64,000 bases of DNA from Ancylostoma caninum (taxonomy: Eukaryota > Nematoda > Chromadorea > Rhabditida > Ancylostomatidae): NCBI GenBank assembly GCA_037903475.1, contig JBAJFG010000271.1, positions 372,001-436,000 of the forward strand, read 5' to 3'. Within the stretch, counting starts at the first letter, position 1. Every line of letters starts with the position of its first letter. Below are positions 10,326 to 22,354 of this stretch, piece after piece. The notes beneath the pieces are model-generated. The model was not told the origin of the DNA. It searched no databases and worked only from the letters and a program-made list of their open reading frames with translations. The translations under genes and the position numbers were made by a program.

Positions 10326-11934
10326 ATGCCTACGAAATATAAGCTCACGTACTTTGATGCACGTGCAATAGCTGAGATCGCAAGGCAGGTGAGTTTGAAT
10401 ATTCGGCTAGCTATAGGAGACTTCAGTAGTCGAGACCGGCAGCACGCGCCGCACCACACGCAAAGGAGTATTCTGATTGTCTGCGCATCTAGACATTTCA
10501 CTGTTATCATCGTTCTGTTTATCGTCTATTTCTCCTGTAGTTTTTGTTCTAACCTGTCCAAACAGGTAATATCGCTCAAAATAAAGCGCGAACTTGTTAA
10601 ATGCTTGAAGAACTGGTTGAGACCACTTCTTCCTGATAGAATTGTATGCATAGTTCAATATAATGTATTATTTCTAGCTTTTTGCCGTAGCCGGACAACC
10701 ATACGAGGACATCCGAATCAAATCGCTTGCGGAATGGGAAAAGCTCAAACCAGGCACGATATTCGCATTGGCCACTCAATATTTAGAACTTCGCTCAATC
10801 ACTTTAGCACCACAGAACACCTTTCGTCTGGTCTACCCCGCCGCACCTCCTACGCGGCCTACAAGCTTAGCAGTACTCTCCTCAGTTTCTGTCCCCATTG
10901 AAAAATGCTTGGGTGGAAACCTTAGCAAAACATCAATACCAACAGCGCCCGCTAACCTCGGCACCCAGCTGGTCTACCGCGTTGCGTAGCTGGTGCGACG
11001 CGGCGGACTCGACGGGCGGTATTCTGTGGTGCGGAAGTGATTTAACGGCACTGCATTTTTACAATCCTTGATCGCTAACCTTCCAGAGATGCCGTTCGAA
11101 CAGATACCTGTGTTGGAGGTTGATGGCAAGCAGCTGGCTCAGTCCTACGCAATTTGTCGTTTTCTGGCCAGGCGCTATGGTAAGAAACGCAGGTTGGAAT
11201 GGGTCTGTATATATAAAAGTTGTAAACTGTTGTTTTGAATTCTAGGATACGCCGGCAAAACGCCATTTGAAGAAGCGCTCGTGGATTCGATAGCTGACCA
11301 AATCAAGGACTACATGCTTGAAATTAGACCGTTCATGGTTGCGCTGCTTGGCATCGAAGAAGTCGATGTGGTGGGCGTTCAAAGAGTCGTTCTGAACCTC
11401 TGCATGGCTAGCTATGAACTCTTTGCTCAGGAAACACTTAAAAAGGATATATTTCTACCTGCAAGTGCTAAGCTGTTCAGATACATGAAAAAATTCCTAA
11501 AGGACAATACTTCTGGTAAGTTTACGTACCTTACGTACCTGCTGGTCGGTTTCTCCGGAACGGTGCCTCGGATTCAGGATACCTTGTTGGAGACTCTTTG
11601 ACATGGGCGGATTTATATTTGGCCGAGCACGTTGCAGTCTATGGCGAGTGGTTTCCTGAAATGCTGGAGGGATTTCCTGAGGTAGGGGTCTGTTCCTATG
11701 AGAAAGAATTCATTCGGGATATGCGATAAACAAGTAAATCTTGAAATGGAGGAAGAAATGAGGAAAAAGGAAGTAGAATCAAGAAACTCGGTGCTACACA
11801 AGTATAAAGATAGGAACATGGCCAGCTTATATGCCCTGATTTTTCTTTTGCAGATCAAATCCCACTCGGAGAAGGTTCGCAGCAACCCAGCGTTAAGGCA
11901 GTGGATTGAAACACGACCAGAAACCAAGTTCTAA
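10326..11934 (+). CDS. glutathione S-transferase, sigma class, array copy 1
   Basis: Cytosolic GST: conjugates glutathione to electrophiles. Nematode sigma members also bind haem and haematin-like ligands or make prostaglandin D in some species. Exons 10326-10388, 10678-10753, 11087-11179, 11246-11370, 11431-11515, 11578-11681 and 11854-11934 give 208 residues, the usual size. The thioredoxin-like half shows YKLTYFDAR with the catalytic Tyr, [13 protein letters not shown] with the cis-Pro, and QSYAI for the glutathione gamma-glutamyl contact. The helical half contains [18 protein letters not shown]. Intron 2 starts with GC (CCAG/GCACGA), as in copy 2, and contains an M1 element (10806-11034). 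Intron 4 is 60 nt and stop-free, so retaining it would keep the frame. The start is supported by alignment with copy 2 and by CTAAGG just upstream. An ORF of 30 codons at 10146 is upstream homologous sequence rather than a leader peptide. Confidence 0.93.
10806..11034. mobile_element. MITE, family M1, in intron 2 of GST copy 1
   Basis: Ends GCACCACAGAACACC and GGTATTCTGTGGTGC are inverted copies, with CGTCTGGTCTACC arms. It accounts for most of the intron length. Copy 2 lacks an insertion at this intron. Confidence 0.8.
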
Positions 11935-13689
11935 AGTATAACCATCCAATATCTCCAGGAGTTCCTTAACAGATCTTTATTATTAGTAAAGGAATAATGT
12001 GAGCAAAGGATATGCCAAGGTGTAGAATTCTAGCAACTCCTAGGACACCTTATTTTTGATCTCTCTGCGCAAATGAAGTATGTTCTGTCGTTAGGCTGCG
12101 TATTTCTTCCACCTCAATAATACTTATTGATTGACATATCTCTCTAATTGACGCCTTACCTTATTGAGTTGAAAATAGTTTTTTTTTGGAGATGTCTGTT
12201 GTAGAAATGATATCACTCAGGTAAATGTAAGATCAAATGCACATTCAAGATCAACATTTGTGGTCCTATAGGATGAACCGTACCGATTTCCGCACCACTT
12301 ACTTCCATTCCGCATCGCTATCTGCCGTCATGGTCCACCAGTTATCTCTAGCTATCTTTAGCATGTTGGTCACCAATATAGATGCAATAGATAATGACAG
12401 GGATAACAACAGATAAATAAATGTTTCAAACAACAACTACCTGTGTTCATTTTTGGTTCCAGAGCCTACCTAGCCCTTGATGTCACTCTTACACATGATG
12501 ATTACGACTATATACATAATTTCTAACAAAAACGTCAGGAAACCCTTTCACGAACTAGTTTTTTAGGAGAGTTCTGGGTGCCCGTTGCGACAGCTACCAC
12601 AAGGAGTTGTGCTCCCAATGTCAGGCGCCAGCGATCGATATCGCTTCTGCCACAGCATGCTGCAACTCCACAACTTCTGCAACTCCTTGTGGTAGCTGTC
12701 CTAACATGGACCTTGAGGCCTCCAAAAAGAAAAGGTTTAGAAAGGGGGTTCTCAGCGCCCTTGTAGGGAAATGTGTATACCAATGTGACCGGTGCCGTGT
12801 GAAGATTCTTCCAATGCTATGTAAAATCTCAAAATCAGTATTCATTTTTAGTCTTTTCTCCACTTTCTCGTCAATTATTTCGAGTTAAGTCCCTTTTCTT
12901 TACCCTCAATTTTTTATCCTCCAGACTTGAGAAGAGAAGAAAAAGAAGTGAAGAACGTACTTCTAATGTACGTACTGTACGTAATGTACGCAGCCGTCCA
13001 TCAATGTAAGCTGCTCACTGCTTCAGACACTCTTACACTGTTAACACTACTTTGCTAGAGTTTTCCAGAATATGCTATACTATATACATAGACACTGACA
13101 TCTCCTCTCAAGACGGAAAAAACGCGAATCGCCTCAATATCGGGCAATTGCGTCTCGTGCCTTTCATTTGACGCGGATTTGTTTTTTCTTGATCTTTCTC
13201 TCTGCACTCTCCAACAGTTCCATGCTTTCCTGTGCCGTTTCTGGCGCTTTTGCACTCGTCACATCGATCGCATTGCAGCTGCGCTGGAAAGTTAATTTTC
13301 CTGTTGACAGCTTTCCTGCATTCTAGGCTTCCCAGGGTATCTAATGGAATTTCTTCCGTTTGAGTTTGTGCCGTTTATTCTCACCTAGCACCTAGATTTG
13401 GTCATAATCGTTCGTATGTAATGTTATTGCAGCAGCAATAGTTTCAAGAAATTTCAATGTATTTTGAATTTTTTGTCGATATTTCAAGTAGTGCGGTCCT
13501 CTAGATATTTCGAGGATTTAGTTTTCTGAACATTTAGGTATCCAGCTTTTACTGCTAGCTCTTGTTGATTCTTTTTTGAAATTCAACTTAAATGTTTCCC
13601 TTCAAAATGTAGCATTCTTCCTTTATATACTTCAGAAGAGGAATGTATATAAATACCCTAAAGGGTCTGGGTCAATCAATAGGGAAACA

Positions 13690-13852
13690 TTCGCGTCATG
13701 CGTCAAGGCCCATAAGACATTAAATAAACTATTAACTCATTTTATTTCTGCCCACGCGGTCCTTCCACAATTATTATGTGGAAGGACCGTGTGGGTAGCG
13801 ATAAAATGTGTTCACATTTTCTGATGTATTATGGGCCTTGACGCATCATTGA
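13690..13852. repeat. large imperfect hairpin
   Basis: The arms GCGTCAAGGCCCATAA and TTATGGGCCTTGACGC are exact complements. Inside them CGGTCCTTCCACAATTAT pairs with ATAATGTGGAAGGACCG around a short loop. It is probably a foldback-type element. Confidence 0.8.
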
Positions 13853-13937
13853 GATTACCCTTGGTAGATGTTTTCACACCCATGCTAACGATGGGTAAAT
13901 TTGCGGGGTTAACACGTTTACCCTAGGTAATCTCAAT
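13851..13937. mobile_element. MITE, family M3, about 85 bp
   Basis: Ends GAGATTACCC and GGTAATCTC are inverted. The interior GGGTAAATTTGCGG recurs in related form at 28750-28832, 31528-31612 and 41622-41706. Confidence 0.75.
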
Positions 13938-14717
13938 CATGCACGCGGCCAATGCCTACATTGTTCCTGAATTCTTCATATCTGGTGTTACTATCCTGAA
14001 GACTGTGAAATAAACAATCCATGTGCAAATAAATAGATTTGAAAAAAGATAGTAAAGAATCTGTATTGATCTGGGTCTGCATTGTTATTCCATGGCAGTG
14101 ACTTCTGACCTACGCTTATCGATACACGCTCATTTTCACGTGAATAAAACGTGCACAACGATGCAGCGCAATTTATGGCATTGGTATTAATGCAAGCGTC
14201 ATTTCTCTCCACATAAGTACTGACTGCCTTTATTTTCCGCTTTCATTCTCGAAGTAATGAAAACTGTCGTTCGAGAAGTTCCCCATTTACGTAAATGATT
14301 CTAACGAAGCGCTACTGTACCCCCTCCCCCCGAAATGTCATTTCCCAAGTTGAAGTGTCGTTTTTGAAGTAGAAAGCGTGAGTCATGTGTACCGCTGCTA
14401 TACTTCCGCGGAGTTTGGCGCTTTTTATCGCTGCAGCCGCGCATATACTGGTTTCGGTGCATATCGATTGAGTGCGGCAATATAACCGGTAGGGATTGAG
14501 GGCGGGCCGGATCGATAAGTACCAAAACTAGTGTGAAGTAGTTTCCACGCAGAATATACTAGGAGCACCATACATTGAGTCCATTCCCTTTTGATATCTC
14601 GGCCTTTCGACCTCTGTTTCAGTCGTTACTTTGAACAAAAAAAAATTGCTCTATTCGAACTACATTGACACATATTCGCTGCTTCGCTGCCTCTATTCAT
14701 TCAAAATTCGATCCTTT

Positions 14718-15128
14718 TTAAAGGCAGTGTGTCACCTCGTTTTCGTGTCTGAGCTTTTACCAGATTCTTAATCTCTTCGACACGCTGGATCCAACGATAT
14801 ACCTAAAATGTTACAAAAAGGTCTTTTAACCCTATTGTTAAACGTTTTTCGGGAAGGGATTTGTAACAGTTTGTCGAGCCGAGTGGACGCGTGAAGCCGT
14901 TGATCTCATCGATCGGACACGTCTAGACGTGTTGCCAACGCTGCAGACATGGCGGGCAGCCAGCATATTCACGGACCGCTTCGCTCAAGTGGTCCGTCAA
15001 CTGCACTTTTGGACCCTCCGAAAACGGGGTCATTTTTATGAGCTTTGACGTACATCGTTGGAATTAGCGGAGGTCTAGAGTCTGCTGGTATTTTCAGCCC
15101 ACGAAACGAGATGACACACTGCCTCTAA
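14718..15128. mobile_element. TIR element with TTAAAGGCAG-type end, 411 bp
   Basis: The left arm TTAAAGGCAGTGTGTCACCT is complemented on the right by ATGACACACTGCCTCTAA. The arms extend through the CTCGTTTTCGTG/CACGAAACGAG stretch. No ORF of note lies inside. Confidence 0.8.
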
Positions 15129-15258
15129 CAATGATTATTGGAAATTGACTCGAATACGTTGAGTGAAGTTTTTTTTACCGTCCCAGTAGCAAATAATGAG
15201 CTACGAAAGGCTTTCGCCTCAGAACGGAATCATCCCATCGCATCTCGGTTGGAATTAA

Positions 15259-15385
15259 ACATTTATAGTGCATCGGAGTCCGATCCGGTCGTATAACGGA
15301 AGATACGTATCGATCATCGAATAACGACGATCACTGCGTATCTTTTGCTATCCGACCGAATCGGACTCCGATGCACCATAAATGT
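15259..15385. mobile_element. short palindromic TIR element
   Basis: CATTTATAGTGCATCGGAGT and its inverted counterpart ACTCCGATGCACCATAAATG flank a core with AAGATACGTATCGATC. Half of a copy, with TCGGAGTCCGATCCGGT, lies at 7380-7420. Confidence 0.8.
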
Positions 15386-15707
15386 AGCTTCAGAAAAACC
15401 TTTAGTCCTGAAATTCATAGCAGTGCGTTCAGTCATGTTGAAACGTGAACGACGTACCGTTCCTGTTAAATAAACCTCAACCGATCAATAAAACCGATCG
15501 ATGTTATTTCTGAAACAGTCTCATTACTGGATTGTTCTTCTTCCTCGCAGCACTGCTATGATAATTATAGTTCGCGGTAGAATGGAGCTTTGCTTGGATA
15601 ACTTCTCTAATGCTTTGCGTTGCAGCAAGTACCGACATCGTCCCACTATGCTGCTGTCAACGTTGCTCCGTAACAACACCAACACACGTACTCAAGTGTT
15701 GAAGATT

Positions 15708-15738
15708 TGTCGTCGTATGTTGTCTTCGTGAGAGTTTT
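15708..15738 (+). promoter_or_regulatory. 31-nt block shared with GST copy 1
   Basis: Identical over 31 nt to 10244-10274 and at the same 51-nt spacing from the start codon. Confidence 0.5.
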
Positions 15739-15789
15739 CCTTGTTTACTCGCAGTCATCTCCGGATTAATTTGCTGTTTTGATCTAAGG

Positions 15790-17827
15790 ATGCCTGCGAA
15801 ATACAAGCTGACGTACTTTGACGCACGTGGAACAGCTGAGATCGCTCGACAGGTAAGTAACAGACAATTATTCCAAAATGGTGCGATGCGTACGCGACGC
15901 GGTCGTCAATCGATAATTTGGTAATTTGCGATGGGGACCAGTTTTCGTACAGAAAATTGTCGCTATTTTCTGTTGTTCAGAAAGTGGCTGATCCATCTCA
16001 CCTTGGCTTACATTTTTTTAAAATTTTTTTGCCACTGATTATTGCTTACATGAAGAGCCAAATCAGCGAGACGTGGTCTCTTGATCTTGAAAGCATCATT
16101 ATGTTTCAGATGATGCTTTCTTGGTTATTTTATGCGCAGAATGTACGGTAAGAGACTTATTATGGTATTAAGAAAATCTGTCACTGCAAGGAAATAAGTA
16201 CCCGCTTTTTCATGAAGCAAATACGATCTAGTCCTTGGCAATGGCTGACGAACGCGGGGCCGCTCAACGTTTAAAAATCCGCTGGGGAACAGTTCTCGCG
16301 AGTATAAAAGTGCTTGATTTTGCAGTGAACTTATTCCAGCTCTTCGTCCTAGCTGCACAGTCTTACGAAGATATCCGAATCTCTGTGGCAGATTGGCCAA
16401 AGCTCAAGCCAGGCAAAGCGTTTATAGCTCTCAGCCGTTATTTTGATAGTTATTGATCGCCATCCATCCAGAGATGCCATTCGAACAGTTGCCTGTATTG
16501 GACGTGGACGGCAAGCGGCTAGCGCAGTCCTATGCGATTTGTCGTTTTTTGGCTAGGCGATTTGGTGAGTGACTTGATACGATGATTTTAAATTTTGAAA
16601 TTTCAAAATTTTAAAAATTACCGTACACATCTGTTAAAGGTTAAATGTTGAATTCTTGTAGGCTTCACAGTTCCCTTCCAGGATACGCCGGCAAAACCCC
16701 GTTCGAGGAGGCGCTCGTGGATTCTATAGCCGATCAAATCAAGGACTACATGTTTGAGACGAGACCGTTCCAAGTGGTGGTTATGGGCTTTTCACAAGGC
16801 GATTTGGTCAGAGTCAGAGAAGAAGAGCCATCGTTGTCTGCATCTCTATCCATCCTCTTTGCAGCAAGCGCTCAAAAAGGAAATACTTCTGCCGGCTCGT
16901 GAAAAGCTGTTCGGCTACATGACGAAATTTCTAAAGGACAATCCCTCTGGTTAGTGGTCATCTTGATTTGCAATTTCTCCGGACAACTCTCATTGTTTCA
17001 GGATACCTCGTTGGTGACTCAGTGACATGGGCGGATTTGTATTTGGCAGAGCATGTTGCTGTATATGGTGATATGTTTCCAGAAATGTTGGAAGGGTTTC
17101 CGGAGGTGAGGATCAGTTATTTTTATGGTGAAATTGACCACTAAAAAAATCTAGAAAGAGAGTCGGAGTGGACAAAAGCGAGATGTTGAAGGCAAGTGCG
17201 GGCGAGTATAAGCGACAGCAGGCGAAATGAATGCAGCCAACGTGGACGTTGACTAGGTCGTAGTGCATTATTATATGTAGGAGGCAGTGCCCGACGCAGA
17301 GAGGTGGGAGGGGGAGCAGGAGAGTGGACAAAAACTTTGTCTTGGCTGATTTTTAATTGTCTATTTTTATCCCAGTCTATTTTTATCCTTGAACATTTGT
17401 TTGCAGAGACCCAGGTTTTTTTTCACTCTCCTCTAGTTTGGCATTTCTGTCTCCGCCACCGATAGGAGCTCCATTAGTTTATGCTTGCAACACGATATCG
17501 ATTGGAAGGGAGTAGCGATGTCTATGAAGTGTGCGGGCGCGCAGACAGTGAGAGTGTCACGACGCAAATGATGCGGCGCGGCCCGCGAGCTCACGCGCAT
17601 TGGTGTCTACTTTGGAAGTGGTGAAATTCCAGACGTTTGAAGCCTTGAATTTAAGCGACAGCGAGCGACAATGGAGCTATTCACAAGAGAGTGCAGACGG
17701 TGAGAGAGATATCAGTTTGTATGCTACGATTCTTGCCCTTTTTCAGATCAAATCCCACTCGCGGAAGGTGCGCAGCATTCCTTCGTTGAAGAAATGGATT
17801 AAGACACGACCAAAGACGAAGTTCTAA
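15790..17827 (+). CDS. glutathione S-transferase, sigma class, array copy 2
   Basis: Exons 15790-15852, 16340-16412, 16472-16564, 16682-16806, 16865-16949, 17002-17105 and 17747-17827 give 207 residues. The catalytic Tyr lies in [13 protein letters not shown], the cis-Pro in [11 protein letters not shown] and the glutathione contact in QSYAI. Intron 2 begins with GC (CCAG/GCAAAG); reading through reaches a stop within 14 codons, so splicing is required. Intron 4 uses a poor donor (GTCAGA). Intron 6 is long (641 nt) without a clear element. It is the closest relative of copy 1; exons 6 and 7 of both start GYLVGDS and IKSHS. All active-site residues are intact. Confidence 0.93.
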
Positions 17828-17883
17828 GGAAAATTCGTCCATTTTGTATGTGAAACCGTTGCATATGCTTGTATATCAATATA

Positions 17884-18067
17884 AGGTGATTTATACCAGA
17901 TGCGTGCGTTTGACGCGCGTGTTTCCATGTGATGTAGGGCGAGCCGTACCGCTGACGCAGACTCATACGCATGCGTTTACGGCCTTGCGCCAGCCGCACG
18001 TTCTTCATGGAAAATCCTTCGCAAATGCATGCGTGCGTCTGACGCACGCACCCCAGTATAAATTGCC
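17884..18067. mobile_element. MITE, family M2
   Basis: Starts GGTGATTTATACCAGATGCG and ends CCAGTATAAATTGCC, with GCGTGCGT-rich arms, just downstream of GST copy 2. Confidence 0.7.
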
Positions 18068-18360
18068 TTTATCATGGAGTTGTAGCACAACCAACGTTGG
18101 ATTTACAGCAGTTGAGCCCCTGTGATCCCGAAAACGTAACTTATGTCATCCTAGGCTTTTTTCCTTTTGCGTTTTTTATTGTTAGATGCTAGGTGTTCCG
18201 TCCTTGAGCTTTCCCTTAGTGCGATTGGTGTGTATTGATCGACATATCTGTCTGGAATGATGCTTATGCTTGATTTCTAGGATCTTTCCAGGAAGATTTC
18301 CCCCCAGGATACAATGTCATAACCACTACATTATATCGATATGAAAGCAAAAATTATCTA

Positions 18361-19635
18361 TTAGGTGCGTGCAAAAGTTCCGGGGCAGTTGCACCTAATT
18401 TTTCAGAACGCCATAACTTGACTCAAGGTCAGCAATTTTGTTCAAAACAAAAAGCATTGGCATCTGCGTAACGTTGCCAATAATGCACAGAAAAGATTTT
18501 TCCAGAAGCTAAAAATTTGACAGGTCTACACTTGTAATAGTGGCACACGTCGTTTTCCAGTAGGGTCTGTTCATTGAAAGTTTTACAGCGGAGGTAAAGC
18601 CAAAGAAGGTTGAAATGGGGGTAGTCTGTTAGAGGCGGATATAAGGAGTAATATAGGTTAGGCTAGAATTTCGGAGCACGAATGACCAATTCTTTATAAG
18701 GTCGACACTGCAACGTGCTGGTATGCGTTATCCCACAGCTGGGTCAGACCACACATTTCCGCTTGTGTCGGCCCTATGCTTAAGAGTTTTCACATGATTA
18801 CTTTAGGGAAAAGAAAGTACTAAAGGGAGATTATTGCGCATCCATTAGATAACAAATTCATTGCAGATGAGTCACGCTGCTGACCATGAAAGGTCAAAAT
18901 TTTTAAAAAGAAGGTAGTGATGGTTCGGCCATTTTTTAGGTGGGTGGCAGGAGCCCGGACTCTGGGATGACCTCTTCCTATTGTCGTACATGACCTATTC
19001 TCTATCAACAATAACTATTCTCCCATGAAACGAATTGTTAGGAAATCTGAAGATCGGATATCTGTAGACTTGTCAGTGTGAACATTGATGCTCTTCGCTC
19101 AACTCACGAAAAATCCATCTACTCAGTTTCCCCTTCTTACCGATTTTCTTCAAGTGACGAGACATTGTTGACTGAATTTCCCGTAATGTCTTGCGCACTT
19201 TGCACAAGGTCCGGTTCAACCTGCTCTTTCCTGGTGCTCTTGCGATGACCAAATCTCTGACCAACTCGTGAAGCATTTTCCAGACTCTCATCTCCGCTCA
19301 GAATTCCTAGAAATCTTCGAGCACCTGGCATTTTGGAGAACATACTCTCCACAAACGCGTTACTGGTGCTATGGGTCGCTTCCCCTGTTGATCGTCTAGA
19401 TTTGATTTCATAAAGCGAAATTCCCCAAAATATTGTACAGCTTATAGAACTGGTTTTACACACAAAACAGAGCAACGCTGTGACATAGACCCGAGCCAAA
19501 AGTGGTATAGGTAGCAGGTGTTTTAGGCTACCAGCATGCATGAAAACCCTTGCAGGATATCGCAAACGCAAGGAGCAAAACGACGTTGAATGGTGAAATA
19601 CCACCAACTGCCCCGGAACTTTTGCACGCACCTAA
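18361..19635 (-). mobile_element. mariner-type transposon, inactive
   Basis: The ends TTAGGTGCGTGCAAAAGTTC and the exact inverted GAACTTTTGCACGCACCTAA enclose 1275 bp, the normal mariner length, next to TA dinucleotides on both sides. The TIR start TTAGGTGNGTGCAAAAGT is typical of the family. The interior carries a broken transposase frame on the minus strand. Confidence 0.9.
18900..19560 (-). pseudogene. mariner transposase remnant
   Basis: Fragments in shifting minus-strand frames match known mariner landmarks: an N-terminal helix-turn-helix-like stretch with RRSTGEATHST, then GDESLEN near 19290, then TMSRHLKKIGK near 19150, then a YDNRKRSSQ-like stretch near 18970. Stops and frame changes separate them, so no functional transposase can be made. 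The catalytic acidic residues were not all located. Confidence 0.75.
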
Positions 19636-20913
19636 TACTTAATCATGTCACACTGGTCATGTACCGGGACATAGCTGCAGTTCTTAGTCACGGCTTCCTG
19701 GAGCCCAAAAATTTCTGACTTTTTCTTTTGTTCTTGAAAATGATCTGCCGCTTTATCCTTTATTGTGAATCGTTGTTGGTTTTCTTAAAGATCTGTTTAT
19801 ATTAACATTTCAAAAATAACGGTTCTGGTTATTTTAATTCTTGAAGGCTAGGTTTCTTCTTTATAAGTTCCGAATCTCCTGTGATCATTTTTCTTCTGGA
19901 TTTATCTAAAACAGCGAATTCGAACGATTTATCTAAATAAATCGTTCGAATTCGCTGTTCACCTCTAATTTCCACAGTTTTCCAATTCTCACACCAATTC
20001 CTATATGAAATATCTTGTTCCACTTCTTTTTACTCTTGTTCCTTCAAATGTCTTGACTTTGATTCTTCCCTTTCCCTTTTCTTCCGAGTTTTTTTAATGT
20101 ATTTCGTTTTATTTCTGCACTCAAAGTTGTGCTAAGAACATACATGAATATTCCATATATTTTTTTTATTTTTCTCTTTTCTATTTCATGCTAGCTAATC
20201 AACTTTCTCATCATCAGCTTGGGATTGAGTTAGAAACTATGGTTACAGTCACCTGGGCCAAGAATGATGATGCTAGTTGGATAGTTTGAGTTCTGGATTT
20301 CTAACTTGATGTTATGGTCTTTTGTTCTTCCTTTCTTGTCTATATGCTTGTAAGATATTACACGGCACACCTGTTAGGGTGTAGCAAATAAATAAATGAA
20401 TGCTAATTTTTATAGGGTAAAAAGCCAAAAGTATGTATCATGCTTTATTCATTTCATGCAATCATTAATACAATTTTACAAGCACACATCATAACTTTTT
20501 CGTAGCTCATAAACCATCGATTAATTAAGTCAATCTCGAATTCTCTCAAATATATGGGTTCTTCCCGAATAAATAAACAGCCAATAAATACAATAATATA
20601 ATGGTCAAAATTAGCCGAAATATGCAATAAGACTGTCAATAATAAGCTAGAAATTACAATTCATGCAATAATATTCGACAAGATAGTAATATACGATGTG
20701 GGGGACCCGATGTAATCCACAGATAGCACAATTAGCCAATAATAATACAAATACCAACCACCACAGACAGGCAAAATCAAGTCCTATGTGAGCGGTGAAA
20801 TATACAACATAACCAATCAAATATTCAACATATATCATGCAAATAACTTAAATAAAAATATTCAATACATATGGTAGACAGTTACTACTCACAAGATCCA
20901 GATGAATAGATAC
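19636..20913. other. AT-rich intergenic region with one perfect hairpin
   Basis: No coding sequence recognised. A perfect inverted repeat with 22-nt arms (first bases ACAGCGAATTCGAACGATTT) and a 4-nt loop lies at 19911-19958. Confidence 0.6.
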
Positions 20914-21707
20914 TTAGAAGCCCTTATCAACTGGAACTTCCAGAAGAGTGCCGTTCTTCTCGCAGATCGAGTAGAAGTCCATGCCACAGTGGTAGTAAAA
21001 CGAGTACGACTTCCCGACGTCGCCGTTGTAGTGGGCCACGCACCTCGCCACCGTATTCATACCGTTATTCTCGGCGGTAGCAGGAGAGTTCAGCCAGTCA
21101 CTGAAAATAGAAGAGATCATGACGTCATCGATTGATACGCACGAAAATTGCATCAGAATTTCTGTAACTTACAGCTCTGACACAGCCAAACCGCCTCCCG
21201 AGCTCTTCCACTTGGCCTGCTTCGCGTCGTTGTCGTAGCGGAGACCGGCCCAACTCCAGTAGTTCAGCGGGGTGCGAGCCATGACTTCCAGCTGAAAAAA
21301 CGCAAGGAAATTACTTTTTTTTGGCACATAGGTAATAGTCAAAGCTTTTATGGTAACTTACCCATTCCTCTACAGTGTCCGCCACAAACAACGTCGCGCC
21401 TCTCTCCATGCAGCTCAGTTGCGCCTCGTGGAAGTCCATCCTCTTCAACTCGATGTAGTAACACGATTCCTTGAAGCGCATCCAGCCATCAGGGCAGTAA
21501 GAGTACTGCAAAAAATGAGTTAGGTATGAGAGATGAGCTATTTGGGAGGAAGGATGAGTTTGAACTTACCTTAACCGAGTAAGCTTTCTTCATGGGCAGC
21601 GATAAAGCGAACCCGAGGCAGCAAACAGCGAGAGCAATCCTTGAAGAGCAAGAGGTTGTACTGGCAAAACGAAGAGATCGGAATGAGGAGACTTACTTAT
21701 GGAACAT
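20914..21707 (-). CDS. secreted single-domain C-type lectin-like protein
   Basis: Exons read on the minus strand: 21707-21697, 21639-21570, 21505-21362, 21291-21173 and 21100-20914, giving 176 residues with all phases in agreement. It starts MFHKIALAVCCLGFALSLP, a clear signal peptide. One C-type lectin domain follows: YCPDGWMRFKESCYY at the start, the third Cys in AQLSCMERGA, a WAGL stretch, then ARC, YYHC and SICEK at the end, so all six long-form cysteines are present. The usual calcium/sugar triplets EPN or QPD and the WND motif are not seen (NSPATAENN occupies that region), so calcium-dependent sugar binding is doubtful. A TATAAAAAG box lies at about 21750-21741, just upstream. Hookworms secrete related lectins, but a role here is inference. 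It lies inside the GST array on the opposite strand. Confidence 0.9.
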
Positions 21708-21740
21708 TTTCTAGTCGATGCTATCGACCTGGTCCAGAGC

Positions 21741-21751
21741 CTTTTTATACC
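21741..21751 (-). promoter_or_regulatory. TATA box of the lectin gene
   Basis: GGTATAAAAAG reads on the minus strand about 35-45 nt before the lectin start codon. A short 5' leader fits. Confidence 0.6.
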
Positions 21752-22354
21752 AGGCGCTTACCCGCCATACTGTGACCTAATTCTTTATTACATGTGAGTA
21801 ACCTGCCTCCGCACTGGACCTATTGCCTAAAGCGAGGCCCTTAGGGCTAATAGACCTTGCAAAAGTGGCGCCTCTCATCCATCTGAGGTGTTAATGCCTT
21901 AGGACGCGCCCTTATCTTTTACGCTGTTCTCTTTGACGTTGTAGAATCTTGGTAATGGGTATATTCTGATGGTGACCACAAGATATAACAGGTTCCACTA
22001 AGAAATAATAAATATCAGTTGCTTTGTGGATGGAACGAATATATTACGGTTAATAGCTAAATTCTCGAAAGCACTATCTTGACTACTGCACCGAAATGAT
22101 GTAGAGCCTCGTCTTCCTCGTAAAAAGTACTTTTTTTGTTTTTATTTTCAGGTGGGTATGTTTTAGTAATAGTAGTACTGGTAATATATAATAGGAAAGA
22201 GTAAAATAAATAAAAAGTAAAAAAGAATCAAAGTAAAATAATTTTCGGTAAACATGAAGGTTAAAAAAGCTTTTCTTATCTTCATAGCTATCTGAGTTAC
22301 CAGAATTTGTATCCCCAGAACTGGTTGTCCATGAAAGTAATGGTATCCTGCAAG

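Larger units (their letters stand above)
11935..14717. other. intergenic, hairpins and small TIR elements, no gene recognised
   Basis: Contains a hairpin with 21-nt arms GACAGCTACCACAAGGAGTTG and its complement (12587-12700), a long hairpin at 13690-13852 and a short TIR element at 13851-13937. A minus-strand frame of 73 codons at 13991-14212 looks partly coding but has no clear splice context. The rest is AT-rich without visible features. Confidence 0.6.

Noticed and set aside
11371..11430. GST copy 1 intron 4 as coding sequence (open frame reads through exons 4-5)
   Set aside because: It is 60 nt with GT-AG ends at the exact intron position used in the other eight copies; the extra 20 residues are absent from the family.
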